In this document: in pieces, positions 16,500 to 29,912 of the stretch
Layout of the letters: every line of letters begins with the position of its first letter
How positions within the stretch are numbered: the stretch's first letter is position 1
NCBI GenBank assembly: GCA_963769255.1
Contig: CAVYKV010000001.1
Coordinates: forward strand, 434,001-498,000
DNA from: JAKACA01 sp963769255
Lineage (GTDB): Bacteria; Actinomycetota; Acidimicrobiia; Acidimicrobiales; Bog-793
Length of the DNA: 64,000 bases
Direction of reading: 5' to 3'
Made by a program: the position numbers and the translations under genes
The notes under the pieces: generated by a model
The model's input: only the letters and a program-made list of their open reading frames with translations
Told to the model about the DNA's origin: nothing
The model's database searches: none

Positions 16500-17597
16500 A
16501 TGAGGCGCTCCTCGTCCTCGCCGACGGGACCGTCTTCGAAGGCGAGGCCATGGGCGCCCTCGCCGGCGGGTGCCATGGCCGGTCGGCGGTGGCCATCGCC
16601 ACCGGTGAGATCGTGTTCAACACCTGCCTGTCCGGCTACCAGGAGGTGCTCACGGATCCCTCCTACGCCGGGCAGGTCGTCGCCTTCACCTATCCCCACA
16701 TCGGGAACTACGGCGTGTCGCCCGAGGACGAGCAGAGCGGGCGCCCGTACTGCCGCGGCGTCGTCGTGCGGGACATCACGGACCGGCCGAGCAACTGGCG
16801 CTCGGCCGAGAGCCTCGAGACCTTCCTCGTGCGCCACGGCATCGCCGGCATCACGGGCGTGGACACGCGGCGGCTGACCCGTCACATCCGCCAGGCCGGC
16901 GCCATGCCGTGCGCCCTCGGCACGGCCTCGGAAGCCGAGCTGCTGGCGGCGGCGTGCGCCGAGCCGGGCACGCAGGGAGTCGACCTCGTCGCCGAGGTGA
17001 CGACGCCGCAGCCCTACGACGGCCCGCCCTCGGAGAGCGACCTCCGCGTCGTGGCCTACGACTTCGGCATCAAGACGACCATCCTGCGCAACCTCGCCCG
17101 TGTCGCCCGTGTCGAGGTCGTGCCGGCCACGACGCCGGCGAGCGAGGTCCTCGACCGCCGTCCCGACGGCGTCTTCCTCTCGAACGGCCCGGGCGATCCC
17201 GGCCGCCCTCGAGCACCTCGCCGCCGAGATCGGCGCCCTCGTGGGGCGGGTCCCCGTCTTCGGCATCTGCCTCGGCCACCAGCTCCTCGCCTCGAGCCTC
17301 GGCGGCCACGACCTTCAAGCTGCCCTTCGGGCACCACGGCGGCAACCATCCCGTGAAGCGCCTCGCCACGGGGACGGTCGAGATCACGAGCCAGAACCAC
17401 GGCTACGCCGTCGTGCCCGACACCGTGCCGGGCGCCGAGCTCACGCACGTGAACCTCAACGACGGCGTCGTGGAAGGCCTCCGCCTGGCGGACCGGAAGG
17501 CCTTCAGCGTGCAGTACCACCCAGAGGCCGGCCCGGGTCCCCACGACGCCCGCTACCTCTTCGACGAGTTCCGCCTCCTCATGGAGGCGAGCCGCTG

Positions 17598-17598
<1 letters not shown>
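16493..17598 (+). CDS. carA: Carbamoyl-phosphate synthase small chain (two +1 frameshifts)
   Basis: The glutaminase subunit that supplies ammonia to CarB. The N-domain reads LADGTVFEGEAMGA, GEIVFNTCLSGYQEVLTDPS and PHIGNYGVSPEDEQS. The class I amidotransferase part has YDFGIKTTILRNLA, LSNGPGDP, the nucleophile Cys in VFGICLGHQLLASSLG, then FGHHGGNHPVKRLATGTVE and SVQYHPEAGPGPHD with the catalytic His. The frame breaks at about 17201 (ccc-g-gccgcc) and 17303-17305; removing one base at each gives 1104 nt (367 aa), normal for CarA. Because every functional motif survives, sequencing insertions are more likely than gene death. The ATG lies in a tandem repeat unit; the stop shares a base with carB. 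Confidence 0.93.
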
Positions 17599-20941
<3,343 letters not shown>

Positions 20942-20945
<4 letters not shown>

Positions 20946-21970
20946 GCGTCCGAGACGGCGGGCCGGCGCCGTCGCCCGCCACCGTCGACCTGTGCTGCAC
21001 GATCGGGTCAGTGCGGCTGCCAAATCCCATCATGACTGCGGCCGGCACGGCCGGCCACGGTGCCGAGCTCTCGGCCTACTTCGATCTCTCCCGTCTCGGG
21101 GCCGTCGTCGTGAAGTCGATCGCCCCCTTCGCCTACGCCGGCAACGCGGCGCCGCGGGTCTGTCCCGTGCCGGGGGGCATGCTGAACGCCGTCGGCCTGC
21201 AAGGGCCTGGCATCGAGGCCTGGATCGCCGAGGATCTTCCGGCGTTGCTGGCCACGGGTGCCCGCGTGGTCGTGAGCATCTGGGGCCGCACCGTCGACGA
21301 CTACGCCGCCGCCGGCGAACGCCTGGGGCGCCTGCGATCGGAGGGTGCCTTCGGTGGCGACACGGTCGCCGGCGGCATCACCGCCGTCGAGGTGAACGTC
21401 AGCTGCCCGAACCTGGAGGACCGCAGCCGCATGTTCGCCCACTCGCCCGCCTCGACGGCGGCGGCCGTGCAGGCGGCCTCCTGCTGCGGCTTCCCCCTCT
21501 GGGCGAAGCTCTCGCCCAACACGAGCGACCTCCTCGAGGTCGCCGGCGCCGCCCTCGAAAGCGGCGCCGAGGCCCTCACGCTCGTGAACACCTTGTTGGG
21601 CATGGCGATCGACACCCGCCGGCGCCGGCCCGCCCTCGGTGCCGGAGGGGGCGGTCTCTCCGGTCCGGCCCTCCACTCCGTGGCCCTGCGCGCCGTCTTC
21701 GACTGCCGGGCGGCTTACCCGGAGGCGGCCATCGTCGGCGTCGGCGGCGTCTCCGACGGCGAGGGGGCCGTCCGCATGCTGCTCTGCGGGGCGAACGCCG
21801 TCCAGGTCGGCACGGCGACGCTCGCCGATCCGCACGCCCCCGCCCGGGTGCTCGGGGACCTTCCCCGTGCCCTGGCGGGCGCCGGCCTGGCCTCGGTGAG
21901 CGAGGCCGTCGGGGCTGCGCACGACACGACCGGTTCGGCGACCCACCTCACGAAAGGAGCAGCGGGATGA
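20942..21970 (+). CDS. pyrD: Dihydroorotate dehydrogenase, class 1 (1B-like)
   Basis: Oxidises dihydroorotate to orotate with FMN. The barrel begins VDLCCTIGSVRLPNPIMTAA. The active-site loop is VNVSCPNLEDRSRMFAHSP, where the catalytic base is Cys, as in soluble class 1 enzymes. FMN is held by LWAKLSPNTSD, GLSGPALHSVAL, VGVGGVSDG and NAVQVGTATLADP. Length 342 aa. Class 1B enzymes normally pair with PyrK (FAD/2Fe-2S) to reach NAD, but no pyrK is present beside it, so its electron acceptor is unclear. Confidence 0.93.
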
Positions 21971-22695
21971 CTGACGGGCAGACTCTCTCGGTCGAGGAGC
22001 TGGCGGCGCTCACGCGTCCCCACCTCGCCCTCGCCCTCGACACCGGCGACCTCGACGGAGCCGTGGCCATGTGGAGGAGGTGCGCCCCCTTCTTCGCCAT
22101 CGCCAAGGTCGGGCTGCAGCTCTACTCGGCCGCCGGCCCCGCCTCCATCAGGCGCCTCAGCGAGGAGGGCGCCGCCGTCTTCGTCGACCTGAAGCTGCAC
22201 GACATCCCGAACACCGTGAAGCAGGCGGCGCGTGAGCTCGCAGCGCTCGGCGCCAGCTACGTCACGGCGCACCTCGCCGGGGGCGAGGCGATGATGGCGG
22301 GGGCGGTGGAGGGTTTCGTCTCCGCATCGACCGTCGCCGCCGGCGCCGGGACGCCGCCCCCCGGCATCCTCGGCGTCACGGTGCTGACGAGCGACACGAC
22401 GGCTTCCCCCGAGGTCCTCGCCGCCCGGGCCGCTCTCGGCGAGCGGATCGGCTGTGTCGGGCTCGTCTGTGCCACCCAGGACCTCCCGGCCGTGCGGTCC
22501 GCCTCCTCCCTCCCCACCTTCGTGCCCGGCATCCGGCGGGCGGGCAGCTCGAGCGACGACCAGTCACGGGTGGCGACGCCGGCGGTGGCCGCCGGGGCCG
22601 GGGCGAGCGTGCTCGTCATCGGTCGGACGCTCACGACCGGTGGCGACTCCGCCCTCGCCGACCTGGCATCCGAGGTCGCCGGCGCCCTCGCCTGA
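21967..22695 (+). CDS. pyrF: Orotidine 5'-phosphate decarboxylase
   Basis: Last step of UMP synthesis. The 242-residue protein has LALALDTGDLDGA, FAIAKVGLQLYSAAG, the catalytic Lys-Asp array VFVDLKLHDIPNTV, ASYVTAHLAGGEAMMAGAVE, LGVTVLTSD, FVPGIRRAGSSSDDQSRVAT and VIGRTLTTGGD. These match the E. coli-type enzyme. The ATG overlaps the pyrD stop (atga). It is the last gene of the pyr operon; the next gene of the usual actinobacterial order, mIHF, comes only after the 7-kb transporter insertion. Confidence 0.95.
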   Translation: MTDGQTLSVEELAALTRPHLALALDTGDLDGAVAMWRRCAPFFAIAKVGLQLYSAAGPASIRRLSEEGAAVFVDLKLHDIPNTVKQAARELAALGASYVTAHLAGGEAMMAGAVEGFVSASTVAAGAGTPPPGILGVTVLTSDTTASPEVLAARAALGERIGCVGLVCATQDLPAVRSASSLPTFVPGIRRAGSSSDDQSRVATPAVAAGAGASVLVIGRTLTTGGDSALADLASEVAGALA

Positions 22696-23355
22696 CGTCC
22701 CGGGCGTCGAGGCCACCCCGAGCCCGACCCGGATCTGCCTACCGAGCGCCCAGGATCACCGAACTGGGCCTTGCACGGACGCTCTCGCATCTCGGTACGC
22801 CCGAAACCCCCAGTCCCCCGCGGGCCGGCCGCTTCGCCCACGTCACGCCCGCCGCCCGCCGGAGCCGCCCCTGCTCCCCGAGGCGGCCAAATATTACGGA
22901 TCCGTCATCGTTCGACACCGTGGAGAATTACCTGGCCAAGCCACTGCCGCCATCGGGCAGGCGAGCCCGGCCGCCGCGTCGCCGCCGCGCCGGACGAGGC
23001 CGGCGGGGGCGCGCCGATCAACGCCCGGCGCTACCCGATACCGGAGGACGGGTACGAGAAGTCCTGGTCAGGAGCCGGAACGAGCGATCGGGCCGCCGGC
23101 TCGCTCCTCACCCGGCCGGGCGGAGAGCCCGACGGCCCGGCCCCGGCCCGAGGGCGACGGCGACCTCGTCGAGGTGCCCGTCCGAGCGGGCGCTCGGCGC
23201 CCCGCCCCCGACCCTCCGCGAATACGACCTTCACGCAACGTTACGGATCTGCTACGGTACCAGCGCGAGCGGACCCTCGTGCCGGCTCACGTGACACCCG
23301 AGTTCCCGTCTCCACCAACAGCGTCGTTGCGAGCGCAGGAGGTAATAAACCGACC
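22696..23355 (+). other. Non-coding region, 660 bases, upstream of the peptide-binding lipoprotein gene
   Basis: Open frames here are low-complexity and unsupported. TTCACG (23230-23235) and TACGGT (23253-23258) with a 17-base spacer are the best promoter candidate, giving a leader of about 90 bases. The word ttacggatcYg occurs twice (near 22896 and 23240), the second inside this promoter spacer. No riboswitch or RNA gene is recognisable. Confidence 0.4.
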
Positions 23356-25347
23356 ATGCAGCATCCAAGAAAGCTGCGGAGGTTCTGGCGACTGGGGGTG
23401 GGCGTTGCTGCGGCGGCCCTCATCCTCGCTGCCTGTGGATCCTCTACGAGCAGCACTACGACAACTAGCTCTCCGGCCGCTACGACGACGCCGGCGTCCC
23501 ACAAGGTGGGTGGCACCGTCTACTGGGCCGAGGCTCCGGCGGCGACCCCGAACTACATCTTCCCCTTCGCCAGCCTGGCGTACTTCAGCGTGGCCAACCT
23601 CACCCAGTTCCAGTACCTCATGTACCGGCCGCTGTACTGGTTCGGCCAAGTGACCTCGCCGGCTCCGACGGTGAACTACGACCTGTCGCTGGCAGCCGCC
23701 CCGGTCTGGTCGAACAGCAACAAGACGGTCACGATCAACCTGAAGGGCTGGAAGTACTCGAACGGCACGACGATCGACGCCCAGAGCGTCATCTTCTGGC
23801 TCAACATGATGAAGGCCGAGTACGCCAACTGGGCCGGCTTCGCCCCGGGTCTCTTCCCGGCGAACGTCGCCAGCTACTCGGCGACGAGCCCGACGTCGGA
23901 GACGGTCACGATCAACCTCACCTCCGCCTTCAACCCGACCTGGTACCTCTACAACCAGCTGTCGGAGATCACCCCGCTCCCGACGGCGTGGGACATCACG
24001 AAGCTCGGCGGTGCCGCCGGCTCCGGTGGCTGCAGCGTCGTTGGCAAGGGCAACCTCACGGGTGCCGCCACGATGAAGGCCTGCGAGGCCGTGTGGACGT
24101 TCGACACCGACAACAACGGCCAGTCGAAGAGCCCGCAGATGGCCGGTGACGAGGCCACGTACAGCACGAACCCCGTCTGGCAGGTCGTGGACGGCCCCTG
24201 GCACCTGAAGACCTTCGTCACGAGCGCCGGTGGCGCCACGGCGACCTTCGTGCCGAACCCGTCCTACTCCGGCCCCCAGAAGCCCATCATCTCCGAGTTC
24301 GTCGAGTTGCCCTTCACGGCCGACACGACGGAGTTCGCCGCCCTCGAGGCCGGAGGTTCGGGAGCACCCCAGGTCGGCTACATCCCGACTGCGGACCTTC
24401 CTGCCTGGAACGGCCAGCCGGGGACGGTCGGTCAGAACTTCGGAGCCGTCTCCTCGAAGTTCCAGCTGTACCCCGTGTACGACTGGGGTATCAACTACTT
24501 CCCGGAGAACTTCAACTCGAACACCCAGGTGGGTGGCGGCACGGCCGCTGGTTACGTCTTCCAGCAGCTGTACTTCCGCCAGGCGCTGCAGGACGGCATC
24601 GACCAGCCGGCCATCATCCAGCACGTCGACAAGGGATACGGCGTCCCGACCTACGGGCCGGCGCCGATCTACCCGACGAACACCTTCGTGGACAGCGCGG
24701 AGCAGGCCAACCCGTACCCGGCCAACGTTGCGGCCGGCAAGGCGCTCCTCACGAGCCACGGCTGGACGGACCAGGGCGGCACGGACGTCTGCACGAAGCC
24801 CGGGACGGCCGCTGACGAGTGCGGCGCCAACATCAAGGCCGGCGCCAAGCTCACCTTCAAGGAGGTCTACGCCAGCGGGGCGGCTTCCATCACGCAGACC
24901 GTCAACCTCGAGACCTCGGCCTGGAGCCAGGAGGGCATCAGCGTGACCTCCTCCGCCGAGCCGTTCGACCAGGTGATCGGGACTGCCGTGCCCTGCACGA
25001 TGAGCCAAGGCTCGAAGTGCGCCTGGGAGTTCCTCAACTGGGGCGGCGGTTGGGTGTACTCACCTGACTACGAGCCGACGGGCGAGGAGATCTTCGCCAC
25101 CGGCGCCGGCTCGAACTCGGGCAACTACAACGACACCATGAACAACACGCTCATCCGCGCGACGAACGTGTCGTCGAGCGCCACCGTGTTCGACACGTGG
25201 GAGAACTACCTCTCGAAGCAGCTGCCGGTCGTGTTCCAGCCGAACCCGGCGGCCGCCATCGACGAGATCTCCGATCAGCTCGGTGGTGTCACCCCGGTCA
25301 ACGCCCTGTTGAACCTCACACCGGAGTACTGGTACTTCAAGTCCTGA
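23356..25347 (+). CDS. Peptide/solute-binding lipoprotein of an ABC importer (family 5)
   Basis: Extracellular binding protein of the DppA/OppA type. The signal sequence (MQHPRKLRRFWRLGVGVAAA) ends in the lipobox LILAAC, so Cys near residue 24 would be lipidated; a Ser/Thr-rich linker follows (SSTSSTTTTSSPAATTTPAS). The mature part shows VGGTVYWAEAP, WKYSNGTTIDAQSVIFWLNM and FRQALQDGIDQPAII, typical of SBP_bac_5. Length 663 aa is longer than most (about 540). ATG 23356 has an AGGAGG sequence 13 bases upstream. It precedes two permease genes. The ligand cannot be read from the sequence. Confidence 0.92.
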   Translation: MQHPRKLRRFWRLGVGVAAAALILAACGSSTSSTTTTSSPAATTTPASHKVGGTVYWAEAPAATPNYIFPFASLAYFSVANLTQFQYLMYRPLYWFGQVTSPAPTVNYDLSLAAAPVWSNSNKTVTINLKGWKYSNGTTIDAQSVIFWLNMMKAEYANWAGFAPGLFPANVASYSATSPTSETVTINLTSAFNPTWYLYNQLSEITPLPTAWDITKLGGAAGSGGCSVVGKGNLTGAATMKACEAVWTFDTDNNGQSKSPQMAGDEATYSTNPVWQVVDGPWHLKTFVTSAGGATATFVPNPSYSGPQKPIISEFVELPFTADTTEFAALEAGGSGAPQVGYIPTADLPAWNGQPGTVGQNFGAVSSKFQLYPVYDWGINYFPENFNSNTQVGGGTAAGYVFQQLYFRQALQDGIDQPAIIQHVDKGYGVPTYGPAPIYPTNTFVDSAEQANPYPANVAAGKALLTSHGWTDQGGTDVCTKPGTAADECGANIKAGAKLTFKEVYASGAASITQTVNLETSAWSQEGISVTSSAEPFDQVIGTAVPCTMSQGSKCAWEFLNWGGGWVYSPDYEPTGEEIFATGAGSNSGNYNDTMNNTLIRATNVSSSATVFDTWENYLSKQLPVVFQPNPAAAIDEISDQLGGVTPVNALLNLTPEYWYFKS

Positions 25348-25386
25348 TCCAGCTCTGAGCTGAATCAACGGCAAGCGGGTGCCGCT

Positions 25387-25406
25387 GGCCACGTTCATGC
25401 GTGGCC
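25387..25406 (+). terminator. Hairpin between the binding-protein and permease genes
   Basis: Arms ggccacg (25387-25393) and cgtggcc (25400-25406) pair perfectly around a 6-base loop, 40 bases after the binding-protein stop. It may be a partial terminator or stabiliser that keeps the binding protein more abundant than the permeases. The rest of the roughly 300-base gap holds no gene. Confidence 0.45.
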
Positions 25407-25647
25407 GGCGGCGCCCTCCGTTGGATCGCACGCTGAATCCGACCGTTGGGGGGAGTACCGGTGACCCGGGCAACACTCTGGCGATGCACCCAGACCGCGA
25501 GGCGGGCGCCATGACGGCGCTCAGGCCCTCTGGCGTTGCGCCCTCTATCATGAGGGCCGGTGGGTTAGCATCGGCGAATTCGGGCGCGGCTCTCGTCGGC
25601 CGGAAGCAGGTAGCCATGGGCGTGAAAACGAGCCAGGAGGTTGATCT

Positions 25648-26601
25648 GTGACCGGGTACATCGTCCGCCGCCTCGTGCAGTCAGTCATCGTCGTGCTCGG
25701 CGTGATGCTCTTCGTCTTCGTCGTGTACCACCTCGAGCCCGCCTACGTCATGGCGAGGGCGATCGTGGGACCGAGGGCCTCCCCCCAGCAGATCCAGGGC
25801 GTCATCCAGACGAACGCCTTCAACAAGCCCTTCTACGTGCAGTTCTGGCGGGAGCTCGTCAACTACTCCCACCTCAACTTCGGGCACTCCTACCAGCGCA
25901 ACGCCCCCGTGCTGACGCTCATCCAGCAGAACCTGCCCCGCACGGGCCTCCTCGTGGGCATCTCGACGGTGCTGGCCCTCATCATCGCCATCCCCCTCGG
26001 GGTCTTCCAGACGATGCGGCGCAACAAGCCGGAGGACTACGCCCTCACGAGCCTCGCCTTCATCTTCTACTCGATGCCCCCCTACGTCCTCGGGCCCATC
26101 CTCGTCCTCCTCGTGGCCGTGAAGGCGCACATCTTCGACGCCACGGTGCCCTCCGGGCTGAGCGTCGGCCAGCTCGTCACGAACTGGCAGGCCATGACGC
26201 TGCCCGTGCTGACGCTGGCGGCCGTCACGGTGGCCGCCTTCAGCCGCTACATGCGCTCGTCGATGATGGATGCCCTCACGGAGGACTACGTGCGCACGGC
26301 GCGTGCCAAGGGGGCCGGGCGGGGGCGCGTGCTCTTCCGCCACGCCTTCCGCAACGCCCTCATCCCCATCATCACCCTCCTCGGACTCTCCCTCCCGACC
26401 ATCGCCGGCGGGGCGGTCCTCACCGAGGACGTCTTCAACTACCCGGGGATGGGCTACCTCACAGCGACGGCGGCCCAGCAGTTCGACCTCGCCACCGTCA
26501 TCGGGACGACGGTCGTCTTCGCCATCCTTGTCGTGGTCGGCAACCTCCTTGCCGACATCCTCTACGCCGTACTCGACCCGAGGATCCGCTATGCCAAGTG
26601 A
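25648..26601 (+). CDS. ABC importer permease, DppB type
   Basis: Inner-membrane subunit of a peptide-type ABC importer. The 317-residue protein starts MTGYIVRRLVQSVIVVLGVM, a first membrane segment typical of DppB. It continues with the periplasmic loop QIQGVIQTNAFNKPFYVQFW and NFGHSYQRNAPVL. The EAA coupling loop is EDYVRTARAKGAGRGRVLFR, and the end is ADILYAVLDPRIRYAK. Six membrane spans are expected. GTG 25648 has AGGAGG upstream. It overlaps the next permease by 11 bases. Confidence 0.92.
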   Translation: MTGYIVRRLVQSVIVVLGVMLFVFVVYHLEPAYVMARAIVGPRASPQQIQGVIQTNAFNKPFYVQFWRELVNYSHLNFGHSYQRNAPVLTLIQQNLPRTGLLVGISTVLALIIAIPLGVFQTMRRNKPEDYALTSLAFIFYSMPPYVLGPILVLLVAVKAHIFDATVPSGLSVGQLVTNWQAMTLPVLTLAAVTVAAFSRYMRSSMMDALTEDYVRTARAKGAGRGRVLFRHAFRNALIPIITLLGLSLPTIAGGAVLTEDVFNYPGMGYLTATAAQQFDLATVIGTTVVFAILVVVGNLLADILYAVLDPRIRYAK

Positions 26602-27631
26602 CGAGACCATTGGGGGCCCACTCGTCCCCCAGCAGAGCCCGATGATCGGGGCGACACCGCCCGACGTACGGACGCCCATGCCGCCAGGCCCGTCCGGCGG
26701 CTCCTCGGCGGGCCTCCCGCCCGAGCCGGCCGTACCGCCGACCACTGCCTCCTCGGCGATGCCCGCCGGCGGGGAGGCCGGCCACACCGGCAACATGTAC
26801 CTGCTCATCCTGCGGGTCTTCATCGAGAACAAGCTTGCCGTCGTGGGCCTCGCCCTCGTGGTGGGCATGCTGCTGTTCTGCTTCGTGGGGCCGCTCCTCT
26901 ACCACGCCAACGTGAGCCTCGCCACCTACAACATCACGCTGGCGCCGGGGGCGGGCCATCCCCTCGGCACCGACCTGAACGGCGTCGACGTCCTCGGCGA
27001 GCTCATGAAGGCCGGGCAGAACTCCCTCGAGGTGGGCCTCGTGGCTGCCATGTTGGCCACGTTCATCGGTGTCATCTGGGGGGCCATCGCCGGCTTCTTC
27101 GGTGGCATCGTCGACGCCGTCATGATGCGCGTCGTCGACGTGCTGCTCTCGGTGCCCGTCCTCGTGCTCCTCATCGTCCTCTCGGTCATCTACTCGCCCG
27201 GCAAGTGGACGATCTGCCTCATCATCGGCTTCGTCGCCTGGCAGGTGCCCTCCCGCCTCGTGCGGGGCGAGACGCTCAGCTTGCGAACGCGTGAGTATGT
27301 GCAGGCCGTGCGCGTCATGGGCGGGGGAGGGCGCCGCATCGTGCTGCGCCACATCATCCCGAACGCCATCGGCACCATCATCGTCAATGCCACCTTCCAG
27401 GTGGCCGACGCCATCTTGTTCCTCGCCGCCCTCGGCTACCTCGGCGTCGGGCTGCGCTTCCCGCAGGCGGACTGGGGCTCCATGCTCTCCAACGGGGCCC
27501 AATACCTCAACGTGGGCGACTGGTGGCTCATCATCCCGGCCGGCGCCTGCATCGTCATCATCGTCGTCGCCTTCAACTTCATCGGCGACGCCCTGCGGGA
27601 CTCCCTCGAGGTGCGGCTGCAGCAGCGCTAG
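26591..27631 (+). CDS. ABC importer permease, DppC type
   Basis: Second membrane subunit of the importer. The first about 65 residues are a Pro/Gly-rich cytoplasmic extension (RTPMPPGPSGGSSAGLPPEP) that is not typical of DppC. The first membrane span is LAVVGLALVVGMLLFCFVG, followed by HPLGTDLNGVDVLGELMKAG, the DppC-family signature. The EAA loop is TREYVQAVRVMGGGGRRIVL and the end VVAFNFIGDALRDSLEVRL. Length 346 aa. It is followed by a terminator-like hairpin and faces the ATPase gene on the opposite strand. Confidence 0.92.
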   Translation: MPSDETIGGPLVPQQSPMIGATPPDVRTPMPPGPSGGSSAGLPPEPAVPPTTASSAMPAGGEAGHTGNMYLLILRVFIENKLAVVGLALVVGMLLFCFVGPLLYHANVSLATYNITLAPGAGHPLGTDLNGVDVLGELMKAGQNSLEVGLVAAMLATFIGVIWGAIAGFFGGIVDAVMMRVVDVLLSVPVLVLLIVLSVIYSPGKWTICLIIGFVAWQVPSRLVRGETLSLRTREYVQAVRVMGGGGRRIVLRHIIPNAIGTIIVNATFQVADAILFLAALGYLGVGLRFPQADWGSMLSNGAQYLNVGDWWLIIPAGACIVIIVVAFNFIGDALRDSLEVRLQQR

Positions 27632-27641
27632 GCAGGCTGCA

Positions 27642-27660
27642 CCGGCGGCCCTGCCGCCGG
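27642..27660 (+). terminator. Hairpin after the permease gene
   Basis: ccggcgg (27642-27648) pairs with ccgccgg (27654-27660) around a 5-base loop, 10 bases after the permease stop. It lies between convergent genes and could serve the plus strand; no T-tract follows. Confidence 0.45.
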
Positions 27661-27738
27661 GACGGGGCGAGCTGTGTCCCGGCCGAATCGACGAGCTGGC
27701 GACGGGCGACCTCAGCCGCCGGTCGAGGGCCGGACGGC

Positions 27739-29835
27739 TCAGACGAGCGTGACCTCGTCTGCCTGCTTCTCGTCCGCCACAGGGGTGAAGAGCGGGAAGT
27801 GGCAGGCGGCGAAGTGGCCGGGCCCGAAGAGCTGCAGGGGTGGCTCCTCGGCGGCGCAGCGGTCCTGCGCAGCCGGACAGCGTGTGCGGAACCGGCAGCC
27901 CGACGGCGGGTTGATGGCGGAGGGCAGCTCCCCCTGGATGATGATGCGGTTCTTGGCCTTGGCGGTCGTCGGGTCGGGCACGGGGATGGTGTCGATGAGG
28001 CCGCGCGTGTAGTGGTGAGCGGGCTTCTCGTAGATGATCTGGGCCGGGGCGAGCTCGACGAGCTTGCCGAGGTACATGACGCCGATGCGATCGGCCAGGT
28101 ACTTCACGACGGCGAGGTCGTGCGAGATCATGATGTAGCTCAGCTGGTGGGCCGCCTGCAGGCTCTTCATGAGGTTGAGGAGCTGCGCCTGGATGGAGAC
28201 GTCGAGGGCTGACACCGGCTCGTCGGCGACGATGAGCTGAGGATCGAGGGCGAGGGCGCGGGCGAAGCCGATGCGCTGCCGTTGGCCACCGGAGAACTCG
28301 TGCGGATAGAGGTCGAAGGACCGCTTCGAGAGGCCGACCTCCTGCAGCAGGTACTCGACACGCTCCTGCTGCTCCTTGTGACTGCCGACTCCCTGCACCA
28401 CGAGCGGCTCGCGCAGGATGGTCCCGACCCGCATGCGAGGGTCGAGGGAGGCGTACGGGTCCTGGAACATGAGCTGGAGGTCGCGGTGACGGCGCCGCAT
28501 GGAGCGCCCGTGCATGCCGGTGATGTCGTCGCCCTTGAAGCGGATGGCGCCCCCGTTCGCGCGCTCGAGACCGACGACGAGCCGGCCGATCGTCGTCTTG
28601 CCGCAGCCGGACTCGCCCACGAGGCCGAACGTCTCGCCCTCCCGGACGGTGAAGGACACGTCCGAGACGGCCTTGACCGTGCCGATCTTGCGCTGGGCGA
28701 TGGCGCCGGCCGTGACGGTGAACTCCTTCACGAGGTGGTCGACCTCGAGGATGGCGCTGCGATCGGCGAGCTCCGCCACGCGGGCGTCCGCCCGCGCCAC
28801 GGCGGCGGCGCGCTCCTCAGGGGTGGCGACGATGGTGATGTGGGGCGCCTGGCCGTTGGTGCCCCCGACCGGGTGGAAGCAGGCGAAGACGTGTGTCGGG
28901 TCTTCCACCGTCGGCACGAGGGGGGGCTCCTCCTGCCGGCACTGCTCGGTGGCACTCGGGCAGCGCGGGCTGAACCGGCAATTCGTCAGGCGGTTCGCCA
29001 GATCCGGGGGGATGCCGGGGATGTTGTAGAGCCGCTGCGTCGAGTCCTGGTCGAGCTTCGGGATGGACTGCAGGAGGGCCGAGGCGTAGGGGTGGCGCAT
29101 CCGGTAGTAGAGCTCGTTCGTGTCGGCACCCTCGACGATCTTCCCGGCGTACATGACCATGACCCGGTTCGTCCGCCCGGCGATGACGCCGAGGTCGTGC
29201 GTGATGAGGATGACGGCCATGTTGAGGCGCTGGCGGAGGTCGTCGATGAGGTTGAGGATCTGTGCCTGGATCGTGACGTCGAGAGCCGTCGTCGGCTCGT
29301 CGGCGATGAGGAGCTTCGGCTCGCACGACAACGCCATGGCGATCATGACGCGCTGGCGCAAGCCGCCGGACAGCTGGTGCGGGTAGTAGTTGAGCCGCTC
29401 GGACGGCCGGGGCATGCCGACGAGCGTGAGCACTTCGAGCGCCCGCTCCATGGCCTCCGCCTTCGTCACGTGGCGGTGGAGCCGCACACCTTCGGCGATC
29501 TGCTTGCCCACGGTCATCGTCGGGTTCAGCGACGTCATGGGATCCTGGAAGATCATGGCAATCTCGTTGCCACGAACCTCCTGCATCTGCTTCTCGGAGA
29601 AGGGAACGATGTCACGACCGTTGACGCGGATGCTCCCCCGTGCGATGTGCCCCACGGCGGGGAGGAGCTTCATGAGCGACAGCCCCGCTGTGCTCTTCCC
29701 GCAGCCGGATTCGCCCACGAGACCTACGCACTCTCCCTCACCGACAGTGAAGCTGACACCGTCGACGGCCCCCACATTGGCGGTCCGGAGATGGAACTCG
29801 GTGCGAAGGTCCTCCACTTCGAGAACGTTGGCCAC
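27739..29835 (-). CDS. Fused double ATP-binding protein of a peptide ABC importer (DppD-DppF)
   Basis: One 698-residue polypeptide holds two complete ABC ATPases. Module 1 (about 1-330): Walker A GESGCGKSTAGLS, signature LSGGLRQRVMIA, Walker B LLIADEPTTALD, then the peptide-transporter C-tail NCRFSPRCPSATEQC. Module 2 (about 360-698): Walker A GESGCGKTTIGR, FSGGQRQRIGFA, LIVADEPVSALD, tail GCRFRTRCPAAQDRC. Each tail keeps the cysteines that in DppD-type proteins can bind an Fe-S cluster. DppD and DppF are usually separate. Here the gene is convergent with the binding protein and permeases, so its supply is controlled by a different promoter. Start GTG 29835 is preceded by a GGGTGGGG purine run. 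Confidence 0.93.
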   Translation of the reverse strand: MANVLEVEDLRTEFHLRTANVGAVDGVSFTVGEGECVGLVGESGCGKSTAGLSLMKLLPAVGHIARGSIRVNGRDIVPFSEKQMQEVRGNEIAMIFQDPMTSLNPTMTVGKQIAEGVRLHRHVTKAEAMERALEVLTLVGMPRPSERLNYYPHQLSGGLRQRVMIAMALSCEPKLLIADEPTTALDVTIQAQILNLIDDLRQRLNMAVILITHDLGVIAGRTNRVMVMYAGKIVEGADTNELYYRMRHPYASALLQSIPKLDQDSTQRLYNIPGIPPDLANRLTNCRFSPRCPSATEQCRQEEPPLVPTVEDPTHVFACFHPVGGTNGQAPHITIVATPEERAAAVARADARVAELADRSAILEVDHLVKEFTVTAGAIAQRKIGTVKAVSDVSFTVREGETFGLVGESGCGKTTIGRLVVGLERANGGAIRFKGDDITGMHGRSMRRRHRDLQLMFQDPYASLDPRMRVGTILREPLVVQGVGSHKEQQERVEYLLQEVGLSKRSFDLYPHEFSGGQRQRIGFARALALDPQLIVADEPVSALDVSIQAQLLNLMKSLQAAHQLSYIMISHDLAVVKYLADRIGVMYLGKLVELAPAQIIYEKPAHHYTRGLIDTIPVPDPTTAKAKNRIIIQGELPSAINPPSGCRFRTRCPAAQDRCAAEEPPLQLFGPGHFAACHFPLFTPVADEKQADEVTLV

Positions 29836-29912
29836 GGGGACCCCACCCTTCGTGATCGGCCGGAACCGGCGCCTATGATGCCGGAGCCCTGGTCGCCCGG
29901 CCTGTGCCGCGC

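Noticed and set aside
22771..23355. N-terminal extension of the binding protein to a 858-aa protein
   Set aside because: A perfect lipoprotein signal peptide and ribosome site are at 23356; the extension is random-looking.
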